From Terriglobales bacterium (GTDB taxonomy: Bacteria > Acidobacteriota > Terriglobia > Terriglobales > Acidobacteriaceae), in contig DATHMF010000027.1 of assembly GCA_035487355.1 (NCBI GenBank), positions 29,298 to 93,297 of the forward strand: a stretch of DNA of 64,000 nucleotides, read 5' to 3'. A model generated the notes under the pieces. The model made no database searches. It was not told where the DNA came from and was given only the letters and a program-made list of their open reading frames with translations. Below, piece after piece: positions 50,238 to 59,006 of this stretch; position 1 is the first letter of the stretch, and every line of letters begins with the position of its first letter. A program made the position numbers and the translations under genes.

Positions 50238-51947
50238 ATGAAATTTCGCAGTGCGGCATGGTTTGGTCCAGCCGATAGAGACGGATTTATCCATCGCAGT
50301 TGGATGAAGAACCAGGGGTTGCCCGACCACCTGTTCGATGGGCGTCCGGTGATCGGCATTTGCAACACCTGGTCGGAGCTGACGCCATGCAACGCCCACT
50401 TCCGCAAGGTCGCCGACCATGTGAAACGCGGCGTCTACGAAGCCGGCGGCTTCCCGCTCGAGTTTCCCGTGATGTCGCTGGGCGAGACCCTGATGCGCCC
50501 CACCACCATGCTCTTCCGCAATCTGGTCAGCATGGATGTGGAGGAATCTATCCGCGCCAACCCCTTGGACGGAGTTGTGCTGCTCGCCGGTTGTGATAAA
50601 ACCACGCCCGCGCTTCTTATGGGCGCTGCCAGTTGCGATCTGCCTGCGCTTATGCTCTCGGGCGGCCCCATGCTCAACGGCAAATTCCGCGGACGCGATA
50701 TTGGCTCCGGAACTGACGTCTGGAAATTCAGCGAAGATGTCCGCTCGGGCGCGATGAGCATGTGCGAATTCATGGATGCCGAAGTCTGCATGAGCCGCTC
50801 CGCCGGACATTGCATGACCATGGGAACCGCATCCACCATGGCATGCATCGTTGAAGCACTGGGCATTGGGTTGCCTTCGAATGCAGCCATTCCCGCGGTT
50901 GATTCGCGCCGCTACGCTCTTGCCCACATGGCGGGGCAGCGCATTGTCGCCATGGTGCATGAAGACCTGAAGATGTCGAAGATTCTAACCCGCAAGGCCT
51001 TCGAAAACGCCATTCGCGCCGTGGGAGCAATTGGCGGCTCGACCAATGGGGTAATTCACCTGCTGGCCATCGCCGGACGCATGGGCGTCAACCTCTCTTT
51101 GGAAGACTGGGATACTCTGGGGCGCGATGTTCCCTGCCTGGTAAACCTCATGCCTTCGGGCAAATATCTGATGGAAGACTTTTACTATGCCGGGGGATTG
51201 CCCGCAGTCATTCGTGAGTTGGGCAAGCTTATCCATGGCGACGCCCTCACGGTGAACGGAAAAACTATGGGCGAAAACGTGGCTGATGCGCCCTGCTACA
51301 ACCGTGACGTAATCAAACCTTTAGATGAACCCTTCAAGCAAAACGGCGGGCTTGCGGTTGTGCGCGGCAATCTCTCGCCGAACGGCGCAGTCATCAAACC
51401 CTCGGCCGCCACGCCCGGGCTGATGAAACATCGCGGCCGCGCCGTTGTTTTTGAAAACATAGACGACTTCCACGCTCGCATTAACGATGATTCGCTCGAC
51501 ATTGACCCAAGCTGCGTCATGGTGCTCAAGAATTGCGGCCCGCGAGGATATCCAGGAATGCCCGAAACGGGAAATATGCCTCTGCCTCCAAAGATATTGA
51601 AGCAAGGCGTTACCGACATGGTCCGCATCTCGGACGCCCGCATGAGTGGCACTGCTTACGGGACCGTGGTTCTGCACGTCTCGCCGGAAGCAGCCGCAGG
51701 TGGCGTGCTCGCGCTTGTCCAGAATGGCGACATGATCGAGCTTGATGTCGCTGCCCGCCGTCTTCATCTCGACGTTCCCGAACCGGAAATTGCACGCCGT
51801 CGCGCCGCCTGGAAGCCGCCGCAACCGCTCTTCGAGCGCGGATACTACCAGCTCTACCAGCAGCACGTCCTGCAAGCCGACCGCGGCGCCGACCTGGATT
51901 TCCTGGTAGGCAAAAGCGGCGCGGAGATACCGAAAGAGTGCCATTGA
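50238..51947 (+). CDS. IlvD/Edd-family aldonate dehydratase (L-arabinonate dehydratase type)
   Basis: 569 residues, very similar in layout to the characterised rhizobial L-arabinonate dehydratase I recall: FDGRPVIGICNTWSELTPCN, VVLLAGCDKTTPALLMGAAS, SMSRSAGHCMTMGTASTMA, GGSTNGVIHLLAIAGR, NLMPSGKYLMEDFYYAGGLP, ISDARMSGTAYGTVVLH. C51, C119 and C192 match the three [2Fe-2S] ligands and K121 the carbamylated lysine for Mg. It removes water from a C5/C6 aldonate to give a 2-keto-3-deoxy acid. Together with DgoK and the ACS transporter it could make and phosphorylate KDGal from galactonate. GGAGG precedes the ATG. Confidence 0.92.
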   Translation: MKFRSAAWFGPADRDGFIHRSWMKNQGLPDHLFDGRPVIGICNTWSELTPCNAHFRKVADHVKRGVYEAGGFPLEFPVMSLGETLMRPTTMLFRNLVSMDVEESIRANPLDGVVLLAGCDKTTPALLMGAASCDLPALMLSGGPMLNGKFRGRDIGSGTDVWKFSEDVRSGAMSMCEFMDAEVCMSRSAGHCMTMGTASTMACIVEALGIGLPSNAAIPAVDSRRYALAHMAGQRIVAMVHEDLKMSKILTRKAFENAIRAVGAIGGSTNGVIHLLAIAGRMGVNLSLEDWDTLGRDVPCLVNLMPSGKYLMEDFYYAGGLPAVIRELGKLIHGDALTVNGKTMGENVADAPCYNRDVIKPLDEPFKQNGGLAVVRGNLSPNGAVIKPSAATPGLMKHRGRAVVFENIDDFHARINDDSLDIDPSCVMVLKNCGPRGYPGMPETGNMPLPPKILKQGVTDMVRISDARMSGTAYGTVVLHVSPEAAAGGVLALVQNGDMIELDVAARRLHLDVPEPEIARRRAAWKPPQPLFERGYYQLYQQHVLQADRGADLDFLVGKSGAEIPKECH

Positions 51948-52044
51948 ACGCCCCTTCGCGACATCGAGAAAATTGATGCCCAGTTCCAGTGCAGGCGTCC
52001 TAATCGCCTTGTCTTCGTAATCTTATCTTCCATGGTATTTGTAA

Positions 52045-52073
52045 TTGACTATATATAAGAAAAGCAATATACT
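52045..52073 (+). promoter_or_regulatory. Consensus promoter of the arsR-sulP operon, predicted leaderless
   Basis: TTGACT (52045-52050), 17-nt spacer, TATACT (52068-52073). A start 7-8 nt after the -10 falls on 52080-52081, the A of the arsR ATG, so the transcript would have no leader; indeed no ribosome binding site precedes the ATG. The spacer is AT-rich (ATATATAAG and the -10 overlap AATATA), where an ArsR dimer could sit and repress. Confidence 0.75.
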
Positions 52074-52080
52074 CGCTGGC

Positions 52081-52419
52081 ATGACGGACCTGGGGCGATT
52101 CAAAGCTGAATTCTTCAAGGCGCTGGCCCACCCTCTTCGCATCGCCGTGCTGGATGCGCTCCGCGGGGGCGAACTGGGAGTGAATGACCTGTGCGCCCTG
52201 CTGAAGGTGGAGCAGAGCACGCTCTCGCAACAGCTCGCGGTCTTGCGCAATAAAAATATCGTGGTTGGACGCAAAGAAGGCCTCAACGTCTATTACTCGG
52301 TCCGCGACAAAACTGTATTCAAACTTCTGGATGTCGCAAAGCAGATCTTCAACAACCAGTTGATCAGCGTGCAAGACATGCTTTCGCAAATGGCTGCTCC
52401 GGTTGCAGGCGGACGATGA
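52081..52419 (+). CDS. ArsR/SmtB-family transcriptional regulator
   Basis: 112 residues from ATG 52081. Winged HTH: FFKALAHPLRIAVLDALRGG, ELGVNDLCALLKVEQSTLSQ, QLAVLRNKNIVVGRKEGLNV YYSVRD. No CVCD-type metal cysteine motif in the recognition helix; one cysteine lies in LCALL, so metal sensing of the ArsR type is unlikely. It is followed by the SulP transporter after 9 nt, an arrangement common in bacteria where the regulator controls the transporter. Probably autorepresses its promoter at 52045-52073. Signal unknown. Confidence 0.9.
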   Translation: MTDLGRFKAEFFKALAHPLRIAVLDALRGGELGVNDLCALLKVEQSTLSQQLAVLRNKNIVVGRKEGLNVYYSVRDKTVFKLLDVAKQIFNNQLISVQDMLSQMAAPVAGGR

Positions 52420-52428
52420 AATTTTTGT

Positions 52429-54159
52429 ATGAAGTTGAATTTTAGCGAGTGGTTGCCAAAATCTGTTTTGCTGTTGCGGAAATATACCGCAAAACAGTTC
52501 CTGTCTGACTTGGTTGCCGGAATCACGGTAGGGCTGGTTGCTCTGCCGCTGGCCATGGCGTTCGCTATCGCTTCTGGTGTGCCGCCGCAGGCAGGCCTCT
52601 ATTGTGCCATCGTGGCTGGCTTCTTAATCTCCGCATTGGGCGGCTCGAAAACGCAGATCGGCGGTCCCACAGGCGCCTTTGTCGTAGTTGTCTTCGGGAT
52701 TGTGGCCAAGTACGGCATTGACAGCCTCTACATGTGCACGCTGATGGCCGGGATTTTGCTGGTCGTGCTGGGAATCACCGGGTTAGGCACCGCAGTCAAA
52801 TTTATTCCACGTCCGGTGGTGGTTGGATTCACCAACGGCATCGCAGTCATTATTGCCAGCACACAAGTCAAAGATTTCTTTGGATTGAAAATCGACAAAG
52901 TCCCCGGAGAATTTTGGGGGCGAGTTGAAGTTTTAGTCAAAAACTTCCACACGCTGCAGCCTGCCGAGACGGCGCTGGCGTGCATTGCGCTTACTGTTAT
53001 TATCCTTTTCAGCCGTTACGTCAAACGTGTTCCTGGATACATCGTCGCTCTCTTTCTGGGGACAACATTAGTATGGCTGTTCAAATTACCCGTGGAAACG
53101 ATTGGAACGCGCTTCGGTGGAATTCCCTCGGGCCTGCCTCATCTGGTGATTCCCCACTTCCATATCAATCTGCTGCGGCCGCTGATTTCTCCTGCTATCA
53201 CGGTTGCGATGCTGGGTGCTATTGAATCTCTGATGTCTGCCGTGGTGTCGGACCGCATGAGCGGCGATAAACATAACCCAAACGTTGAGCTTATCGGACA
53301 AGGAATAGCCAATATCTTTTCACCGCTTGTTGGAGGTCTGCCGGCCACAGGCGCTATCGCCCGAACAGCCACAAATATCCGCTCAGGCGCCAAGACCCCG
53401 GTCTCAGGAATGATTCACGCTTTGACCTTGCTGGCCATCGTTCTTTTTGCGACTCCTATGGCCAAGTTCATTCCGCTCTCGGTCCTGGCAGCAATCTTAT
53501 TTGTGGTGTCGTACAACATGGGCGAGTGGCGCGAAATCCCTGAGCTGCTCAAGCTTTCGCGCCTGGATATCGGCACATGGCTGCTCACGTTTGCCCTGAC
53601 CGTGTTTGCCGATTTAACGGTCGCCGTGGAAGCCGGCATGATTATGGCCGCGCTGGTCTACATAAGAAAGGTCACCACCACGACCAGCATTTCCCAGGTT
53701 ACCTCGGATTACGTTGAGCGGGGGCGCGCTCATATCCTGCAAGACAAACTTATTCCTCCTTACGTGGCGGTGTTTCGAATCCATGGACCATTTCTGTTTG
53801 GGGCAACAGAAAAACTTGATGAGATTGCCAACAAGATTTCTGAGCTGCCGCCGGTGGTCATTTTGCGATTAAGGAACATGACAGCTATTGACGCGACCGG
53901 CCTGCAGGCGCTGGAACACTTTGCCGACATGGTGAAGGCATCAGGCCGCGGATTGATCCTTTGTGGTGCCCCCAGCCAGCCCGCCCACCTGATGAAGCAA
54001 TCCGATTTCGAGGAACATGTAGGAAGCCAAAACATCTGCGCCAACGTTGCCGAAGCTCTGGAGAGGGCCAAGATTGTGTATGAAGAGATACGCCCCACTG
54101 CGCCCTCGGCTGAACAGTGGGGTAGAAGATCCGAAGACGCACCAGTAACAGCGAAATAG
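52429..54159 (+). CDS. SulP-family anion transporter with STAS domain
   Basis: 576 residues. Membrane part (about 25-420) with SulP landmarks: LVAGITVGLVALPLAMAFAI, GVPPQAGLYCAIVAGFLISA LGGSKTQIGGPTGAF, FIPRPVVVGFTNGIAVIIAS, and NPNVELIGQGIANIFSPLVG GLPATGAIARTATNIRSGA. The C-terminal STAS domain (about 440-560) has FRIHGPFLFGATEKLDEIAN and VILRLRNMTAIDATGLQALE. Family members move sulfate, bicarbonate or dicarboxylates. Second gene of an operon with arsR, 9 nt apart and without a strong ribosome binding site, so coupled translation is likely. Substrate unknown. Confidence 0.93.
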   Translation: MKLNFSEWLPKSVLLLRKYTAKQFLSDLVAGITVGLVALPLAMAFAIASGVPPQAGLYCAIVAGFLISALGGSKTQIGGPTGAFVVVVFGIVAKYGIDSLYMCTLMAGILLVVLGITGLGTAVKFIPRPVVVGFTNGIAVIIASTQVKDFFGLKIDKVPGEFWGRVEVLVKNFHTLQPAETALACIALTVIILFSRYVKRVPGYIVALFLGTTLVWLFKLPVETIGTRFGGIPSGLPHLVIPHFHINLLRPLISPAITVAMLGAIESLMSAVVSDRMSGDKHNPNVELIGQGIANIFSPLVGGLPATGAIARTATNIRSGAKTPVSGMIHALTLLAIVLFATPMAKFIPLSVLAAILFVVSYNMGEWREIPELLKLSRLDIGTWLLTFALTVFADLTVAVEAGMIMAALVYIRKVTTTTSISQVTSDYVERGRAHILQDKLIPPYVAVFRIHGPFLFGATEKLDEIANKISELPPVVILRLRNMTAIDATGLQALEHFADMVKASGRGLILCGAPSQPAHLMKQSDFEEHVGSQNICANVAEALERAKIVYEEIRPTAPSAEQWGRRSEDAPVTAK

Positions 54160-54175
54160 ATTTGGCCGGATAAGA

Positions 54176-54940
54176 TTAACGTGAGCGCCGGGCAGGACTT
54201 TTATTAACAGCCGATCCAAAGGCCTTCCATACGCGCCAATTGCCGGCATACTCCTTTAACATGCGCTCAGGATGAAACTGCAAGCCGACCAGGAACTTTG
54301 CCTTGGGATCATAGTAGGCCTCAATCAATCCGTCTTCCGCATAGGCCGTAGGTTTGAAGCGAGAAGCCAGGCGGCGAATGCCCTGATGATGGTAGCTGTT
54401 GACCTTTATTGTTTCCTGGCGGTACCACTGCTCTAAAGGCGTGCCGGGTACAATCGTGACGGGATGGCGGTAGCTATCGTAGTGATCGTAATCAATGTGC
54501 TTGAGGCGAGATTTCTTTTCCTTTTGGACATCGCCATACAGGGTGCCTCCACAAACCACGTTGACCAGTTGCGATCCCCGGCATATTGCCAGAATGGGAA
54601 GATCGTGGCGCAGAGCGTGCTGGACAAGTTGAATCTCGATCTTGTCTTTCAGAGGGTGCGTCTCTTCGGCGAATTTGCGGTTCGCTTTGCCACCCTTATA
54701 ATCGGCGGGGTCAATGTCCTCTCCCTCGACCAGTAAGAGGCCGTTCATCTCTTCAATATAGTCAGGCAGACAGGCCAGCGTGCCTTTGACCACAGGCACC
54801 ATCACTGGCCGTATCCCCAGCCGAATGAGAAGCTCAAGATGATATTCACCCAGGAAATCTATGTATTTGTTTTTGCGAATCTCACGGCGGGTAACAGCGA
54901 GAACAACCGGACGCCTGGTTTTCCGAGGGCCAACGTTCAT
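54176..54940 (-). CDS. Peptidase C26 / gamma-glutamyl-GABA hydrolase-like class I amidotransferase
   Basis: 254 residues. Nucleophile elbow ILAICRGSQLVNVVCGGTLY with C120, and the late LVGLQFHPERML with H223 and E225 complete the Cys-His-Glu triad. Other family features: GLLLVEGEDIDPADY (oxyanion side) and VNSYHHQGIRRLA. PuuD-type enzymes split gamma-glutamyl amides. The ATG overlaps by 4 nt the stop of the aminotransferase gene (54937-54940), so the two form a coupled operon, possibly amine or amino-acid metabolism. Converges with the SulP gene 16 nt away. Confidence 0.9.
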   Translation of the reverse strand: MNVGPRKTRRPVVLAVTRREIRKNKYIDFLGEYHLELLIRLGIRPVMVPVVKGTLACLPDYIEEMNGLLLVEGEDIDPADYKGGKANRKFAEETHPLKDKIEIQLVQHALRHDLPILAICRGSQLVNVVCGGTLYGDVQKEKKSRLKHIDYDHYDSYRHPVTIVPGTPLEQWYRQETIKVNSYHHQGIRRLASRFKPTAYAEDGLIEAYYDPKAKFLVGLQFHPERMLKEYAGNWRVWKAFGSAVNKSPARRSR

Positions 54941-56064
54941 AGCGTCAGCGCCTGTAGGGCCTCGATGAGCCGGCTATCTTTCTCGCGGCCTTGCGAGGCG
55001 ACGCGGATATGAAAGTTATCCATGCCCACTTTGTTGGAGCAATCACGCACGTAGATTTGATGCTCCTGCAGCAAGCGCGCCTGTAACTCGGTGGCCGTCA
55101 TGCCGGTCTTGATCTTGAACAGCACGAAATTGGCGCCTGTGGGGTAGATGTCGAGTCCCGGGATCGCCTGCAAAGCGTTGTAAAGCCAGCGAACATCACC
55201 GATCAGGCGCTTGCGGGCCTCGTGATACTCGGCATCGGTAGAAGGCAAGAGAGATAAAAAATACTGCGCCAGGGTGTTCAGGTTCCACGTAGGGATCAAC
55301 CGGCGCAGACGATTGAGAAGATAAAGATTCTGACTGTAGCAGTAACCCAAACGCAACCCTGGCACTCCACAATGTTTGCTCATGCTACGCACGATCAGCA
55401 AGTTTGAAAATTGGCCGGCCACCTGGAGAAGACTGGGAATGGGGTCTCCGGCGAAGTCAATAAAAGATTCGTCCACGATCACCAGTTCCAAATCTTTGGT
55501 GCGATGCAGAAAATCCACCATCTCTTCCAGAGAGATAAGCTGGCCCGTCGGGTTGCCTGGATTAATGACAAGAAGCGCCTTTAGACTCCGCCGGCGCACC
55601 CAGGCGAGATAATCCGTCAGGTGAAGTTGGTAACGTTGCCCAGGATCCAGGAAATAAAGTTCGGCGTCACGCTGGTCTCTTACCTTCTCTATGTACTCGC
55701 CAAAAGTTGGGACAGGCACTGCGATACGATCAATCAGGCTGGTGTTGATATCCACGATCAGCTCCGTCGCACCGTTGCCGATGATCAGGTTCTCAGGACT
55801 GACGTGCAAAACTGCAGCCAGGTTCTGCTGCGCCATAAACGGATTACTCGACGGATAAGACTTGATCAGGTTAGGCAGATTTTCCTGCAATTCACGCAGC
55901 ATTTCAGTCGTAGGGTAATAAGGGTTGGCGATAAAACAAAAATCTATGATGTCCTTGGCTTTTTCGTAGCCTACAAGATCGGCGAGCGAGGGAGAGTGGG
56001 AGGTCTCGTAAAAAAGATGCCTCCTTAACTCAGTTGTGGAAGGCGTGGGAGGTGCAGTCTTCAT
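54937..56064 (-). CDS. Class I/II PLP aminotransferase (HisC/CobD-like)
   Basis: 375 residues. PLP lysine K230 in IVRSMSKHCGVPGLRLGY, Asp/Tyr partner in LVIVDESFIDF, substrate region INPGNPTGQ, and C-terminal FHIRVASQGREKD arginine. Similar to histidinol-phosphate aminotransferase and threonine-phosphate decarboxylase; the SKHCGVPGLRLG pattern is shared by both, so the exact reaction is not decidable. First gene of an operon with the peptidase C26, overlapping by 4 nt. GAGG lies 7 nt before the ATG. A role in amino-acid or polyamine metabolism is inferred only from the partner. Confidence 0.88.
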   Translation of the reverse strand: MKTAPPTPSTTELRRHLFYETSHSPSLADLVGYEKAKDIIDFCFIANPYYPTTEMLRELQENLPNLIKSYPSSNPFMAQQNLAAVLHVSPENLIIGNGATELIVDINTSLIDRIAVPVPTFGEYIEKVRDQRDAELYFLDPGQRYQLHLTDYLAWVRRRSLKALLVINPGNPTGQLISLEEMVDFLHRTKDLELVIVDESFIDFAGDPIPSLLQVAGQFSNLLIVRSMSKHCGVPGLRLGYCYSQNLYLLNRLRRLIPTWNLNTLAQYFLSLLPSTDAEYHEARKRLIGDVRWLYNALQAIPGLDIYPTGANFVLFKIKTGMTATELQARLLQEHQIYVRDCSNKVGMDNFHIRVASQGREKDSRLIEALQALTL

Positions 56065-56177
56065 CGCAATACCTCAAATTTTGAGTTTAGCGATTTTGCA
56101 GATTTCTTGCACGTGGATGGATGCTGCGAATTTTTCAGCAGCAGCATTGAGTCGCTGACCCGAAGGACTGCTGTGCT

Positions 56178-57500
56178 CTACGTGTAGGGATAGAAGATAA
56201 AGAACAACAGCGACAACGCAGCCAGCACCCACAAGCCAGGCTTGACCTCACGGGCGCGGCCTGCAACCAGCTTGCAGAACGGATACAGAACGAATCCAGC
56301 GGTAATGCCCACCCCAATGTTATAGGTGAAGCTCATCAGCGCGACCACGGCGAAGGCCGGGATCAGCTCGGTGAAGTCATCGAAGTTAATTTTTGTGATG
56401 GGCGCAAGCATGAGCAATCCCACCACGATCAACGCCGGGCCATAGGCTTGCGGTGGAACTGCCCCTACAAAAGGCGCGAAGAACAAGGCGGCCACAAAGC
56501 AAAGTGCGGTGACTACACTGGTGAATCCGGTGCGGCCCCCGGCTTCAATGCCGGTAGCGGATTCAATATAAGCGCCCGCAGTCGTCGTACCAACGAGCGC
56601 GGCGAAGCTGGTGGAAAGCGCATCGGTCAGCATAGGGCGCTCAATCTGCGGCAGGTTGCCAGAGGAGTCCAGAAATCCCGCGCGGGCGGAGACGCCGATC
56701 AATGTGCCCATGGTATCCACGAACGCCATGATGAAGATGGTGAGCACGATTGGGAAGAATCCCCAGGTCAACGCATTATGAAAATCGAGCTTGCAGAGAA
56801 TTGGCGAAAGGCTGGGTGGCATGCTCAACCAGGCTTTTGGCCGCGAAGCGACGCCAGTGGCAACGGCCAGAAACGTGGTGGCCAGAATGCCAACCAGAAT
56901 GGCGCCAGGAAAGCGGCGAATCATCAGCACCGCGATCAACAGGAAACCGAAGATCGCCACCAGCACGGGCGCCGCGGTGAGGTGTCCGGTGCGCACGGGC
57001 GCGCCCGCGCTGCCGAGCATCACGATGCCGGTTTGGTTGAGTCCAATAAAGGTCAGGAACAGCCCGATCCCGACTGCGAAGCTGTAGCGCAGTCCGGAAG
57101 GAACGGCATCCACCAGCCGCTGCCGCAGACGAAAGATAGTCAGCAGAAAAAACAACACGCCGCCCAGGAAAACGGCGGCGAGGGCCGCCTGCCATTTGTA
57201 ATGGAGGGCCAGCACCACAGTGTAAGCAATGAAGGCGTTCTCGCCCATGTAGGGCGCAACTGCAAACGGCCGGTTGGCGTAAATCCCCATCAGCAGCGTG
57301 CCAAAGATGGCGGTGATGATGGTGGCCACCATAGAGGCTTCCGCGGGAATGCCAGCGGTCTTGAGAATTGCCGGATTCACCACAATGATGTACGCCATGG
57401 TTGCGAAAGTTGTCATGCCGGCAATGGTCTCGCGGGCCAGCGTAGTTCCGGCACGATCGAATCCAAAATATTTGCGGATGGCGTTCAGCGGACTAGCCAA
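56178..57500 (-). CDS. NCS2-family purine permease (AzgA-like)
   Basis: 440 residues, 13-14 membrane segments. AzgA signatures: RETIAGMTTFATMAYIIVVN PAIL, FAVAPYMGENAFIAYTVV, SGLRYSFAVGIGLFLTFIGL NQTGIV, FIMAFVDTMGTLIGVSARAG, TTAGAYIESATGIEAGGRTG. These transport guanine, hypoxanthine or adenine. TTG start at 57500 (MASPLNAIRKYFGFD), preceded by a GGTGA 9 nt upstream; an in-frame stop lies just upstream, so no earlier start exists. No purine riboswitch was recognised in the leader. Confidence 0.92.
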   Translation of the reverse strand: MASPLNAIRKYFGFDRAGTTLARETIAGMTTFATMAYIIVVNPAILKTAGIPAEASMVATIITAIFGTLLMGIYANRPFAVAPYMGENAFIAYTVVLALHYKWQAALAAVFLGGVLFFLLTIFRLRQRLVDAVPSGLRYSFAVGIGLFLTFIGLNQTGIVMLGSAGAPVRTGHLTAAPVLVAIFGFLLIAVLMIRRFPGAILVGILATTFLAVATGVASRPKAWLSMPPSLSPILCKLDFHNALTWGFFPIVLTIFIMAFVDTMGTLIGVSARAGFLDSSGNLPQIERPMLTDALSTSFAALVGTTTAGAYIESATGIEAGGRTGFTSVVTALCFVAALFFAPFVGAVPPQAYGPALIVVGLLMLAPITKINFDDFTELIPAFAVVALMSFTYNIGVGITAGFVLYPFCKLVAGRAREVKPGLWVLAALSLLFFIFYPYT

Positions 57501-57565
57501 ATCATTTCACCGTGATCGTTTTCATGATTGAGGCAAACTTTAATCTCTCTCTGCTTTAATGTCCA

Positions 57566-57588
57566 GCCGGTCATGGGCCGGCCTTTTT
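57566..57588 (+). terminator. Hairpin with U-tract in the leader of the NCS2 gene
   Basis: GCCGG (57566-57570) and CCGGC (57578-57582) with a 7-nt loop, followed by C and TTTTT on the plus strand. It lies 66 nt upstream of the minus-strand NCS2 start, so if it terminates anything it is antisense RNA or an upstream plus-strand transcript. Confidence 0.4.
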
Positions 57589-57791
57589 AAATAAATGTGC
57601 GACTCGCCGCGCCGGTCTAGATCATAATGCTTTGCATCGCCGCAACCAATGCCAGATTGAAACGAGTACCATTTTGATAATTCCCTCTCGACAATTTAGC
57701 TGGCGTGATAATGTTCTTCCCTCGGTTTGACCTATAATTGCCTTCCCATTCATTTGTACAAAACAATGTGACTCACAGTAAAAGGAAACCG

Positions 57792-58832
57792 ATGAAGAGA
57801 TCTAAACTTTTCTCGAAAGCTCGCGGCCAGTTTGTTGGCCTGATTAGTGTGATTGTCAGCCTGGGAGGCATTGCCTTGGGACAGATGCCATTGCTGTGTC
57901 CTTTGCCGGGAACGGGCAATACCAGCAAACCAGGGCAATGTAGTGAACTTATTACTGCCCCTGCTGATCCTGAGCACTTTGTGTTCATTGCCGCGGGAGA
58001 TAACCGGCCGGCGAAGTGGTGCTATCCACAGTCGCATGTGCCCAAGAAAATATTCGCCGCTGGGGCGAAGGTCAAACCTGCTTTCGTGGTGTGGACGGGC
58101 GATAGTATTTCCGGGAAAATCTTCAGCGACTCCGCCGCCGAAGAGCAGCGCGTACAGGATGAATACACAGAGTTTCTTTCTCTTGCAAAAACTGCCGGCG
58201 TTCCCGTCTTCAACGCGCCCGGCAACCATGAGATGGATAGTTGCGCAAATAAACCTTTGCCGGTAATGATGAATCTCTACAAAGAATCCATGGGGATCCC
58301 CTATGGAGCGTTCAATTATGGAAATTCGCGGTTCATTGCATTGAACAGCGAGGAGCCTGCTCCTTCCTCATCTGGAGCTGAGACGTTGACATTGGATGAC
58401 AAATCCGACTCTGTAGGCTATATAGGCCCTGAGCAACTTCAAATCTTAGAAAACGATCTGAAGGCCAACACCGAGAAAGAACACATCTTTGTCTTCATGC
58501 ATCACCCGATCAAACCGGCAAAGAAGAAAGACGGTCTAAGCAACGCAGCAGAGCTGGAGAGATTGTTCAATAAATATCCCAATGTCTCGTATGTATTTGC
58601 CGGGCACGAGCACATGTTTTACAACCCGCAAACGGCAACAAAGCCGCAGACCGGCCCTTATTATCTGGTCACAGGAGGGGCAGGAGCGCCGCTCAAAGAT
58701 CTTCCTGGAGGCTTCTATCATTACCTTGTGTTTACCGTGAACGGGAAGAACGTCTCATTCAAACTAATAAAAGTTTCACCTAAAGCCAGCCTGGCAAAAC
58801 AGAAGTGCTCGAAGCCGGCCTGCACGTTTTGA
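57792..58832 (+). CDS. Secreted calcineurin-like metallophosphoesterase
   Basis: 346 residues from ATG 57792 (AAAGGAAACC just upstream). Signal peptide around FVGLISVIVSLGGIALG. The domain has the family metal motifs: AAGDNRP, VWTGDSISG, FNAPGNHEM, FVFMHHPI and FAGHEHMFY. These bind two metals and hydrolyse phosphoesters. Late Cys-rich tail KQKCSKPACTF. Located alone on the plus strand between the NCS2 gene and the pqqA-like gene. Substrate unknown; possibly an extracellular phosphatase. Confidence 0.92.
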   Translation: MKRSKLFSKARGQFVGLISVIVSLGGIALGQMPLLCPLPGTGNTSKPGQCSELITAPADPEHFVFIAAGDNRPAKWCYPQSHVPKKIFAAGAKVKPAFVVWTGDSISGKIFSDSAAEEQRVQDEYTEFLSLAKTAGVPVFNAPGNHEMDSCANKPLPVMMNLYKESMGIPYGAFNYGNSRFIALNSEEPAPSSSGAETLTLDDKSDSVGYIGPEQLQILENDLKANTEKEHIFVFMHHPIKPAKKKDGLSNAAELERLFNKYPNVSYVFAGHEHMFYNPQTATKPQTGPYYLVTGGAGAPLKDLPGGFYHYLVFTVNGKNVSFKLIKVSPKASLAKQKCSKPACTF

Positions 58833-58898
58833 AGACCCGGGATTTAAAAATTCCGCAGTCATTGAGTTTTTTCAAAACCATCGTTTAAACCTTTTGCT

Positions 58899-58935
58899 TT
58901 GACACGAGGAGCCGAATTCCTGTAAACGCTTACAG
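58899..58935 (+). promoter_or_regulatory. Candidate promoter and LacI-type operator upstream of the pqqA-like gene
   Basis: TTGACA (58899-58904), 16-nt spacer, and a weak -10 TGTAAA (58921-58926). Over the -10 sits the near palindrome CTGTAAACGCTTACAG (58920-58935), with 6-bp arms and a central CG, the form of LacI/GalR-family operators. The start codon of the pqqA-like gene is about 70 nt downstream. Confidence 0.5.
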
Positions 58936-59006
58936 ACAATTCTTATAACGCTGCTGGCGTTATTCAATCAGGGCGACTCAAATTCAAACAAGGAGACGTA
59001 ACCACG

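Noticed and set aside
50184..50960. 258-codon minus-strand frame opposite the aldonate dehydratase
   Set aside because: Antisense to a conserved enzyme with all its ligands; no independent support.
56448..57515. 355-codon plus-strand frame opposite the NCS2 permease
   Set aside because: Mirror of a strongly conserved transporter; His/Gln/Arg-rich composition typical of antisense to membrane genes.
57501..57620. Purine riboswitch in front of the NCS2 permease
   Set aside because: The conserved loop and junction bases of a purine aptamer were not found; only a short GC hairpin in the opposite sense is present.
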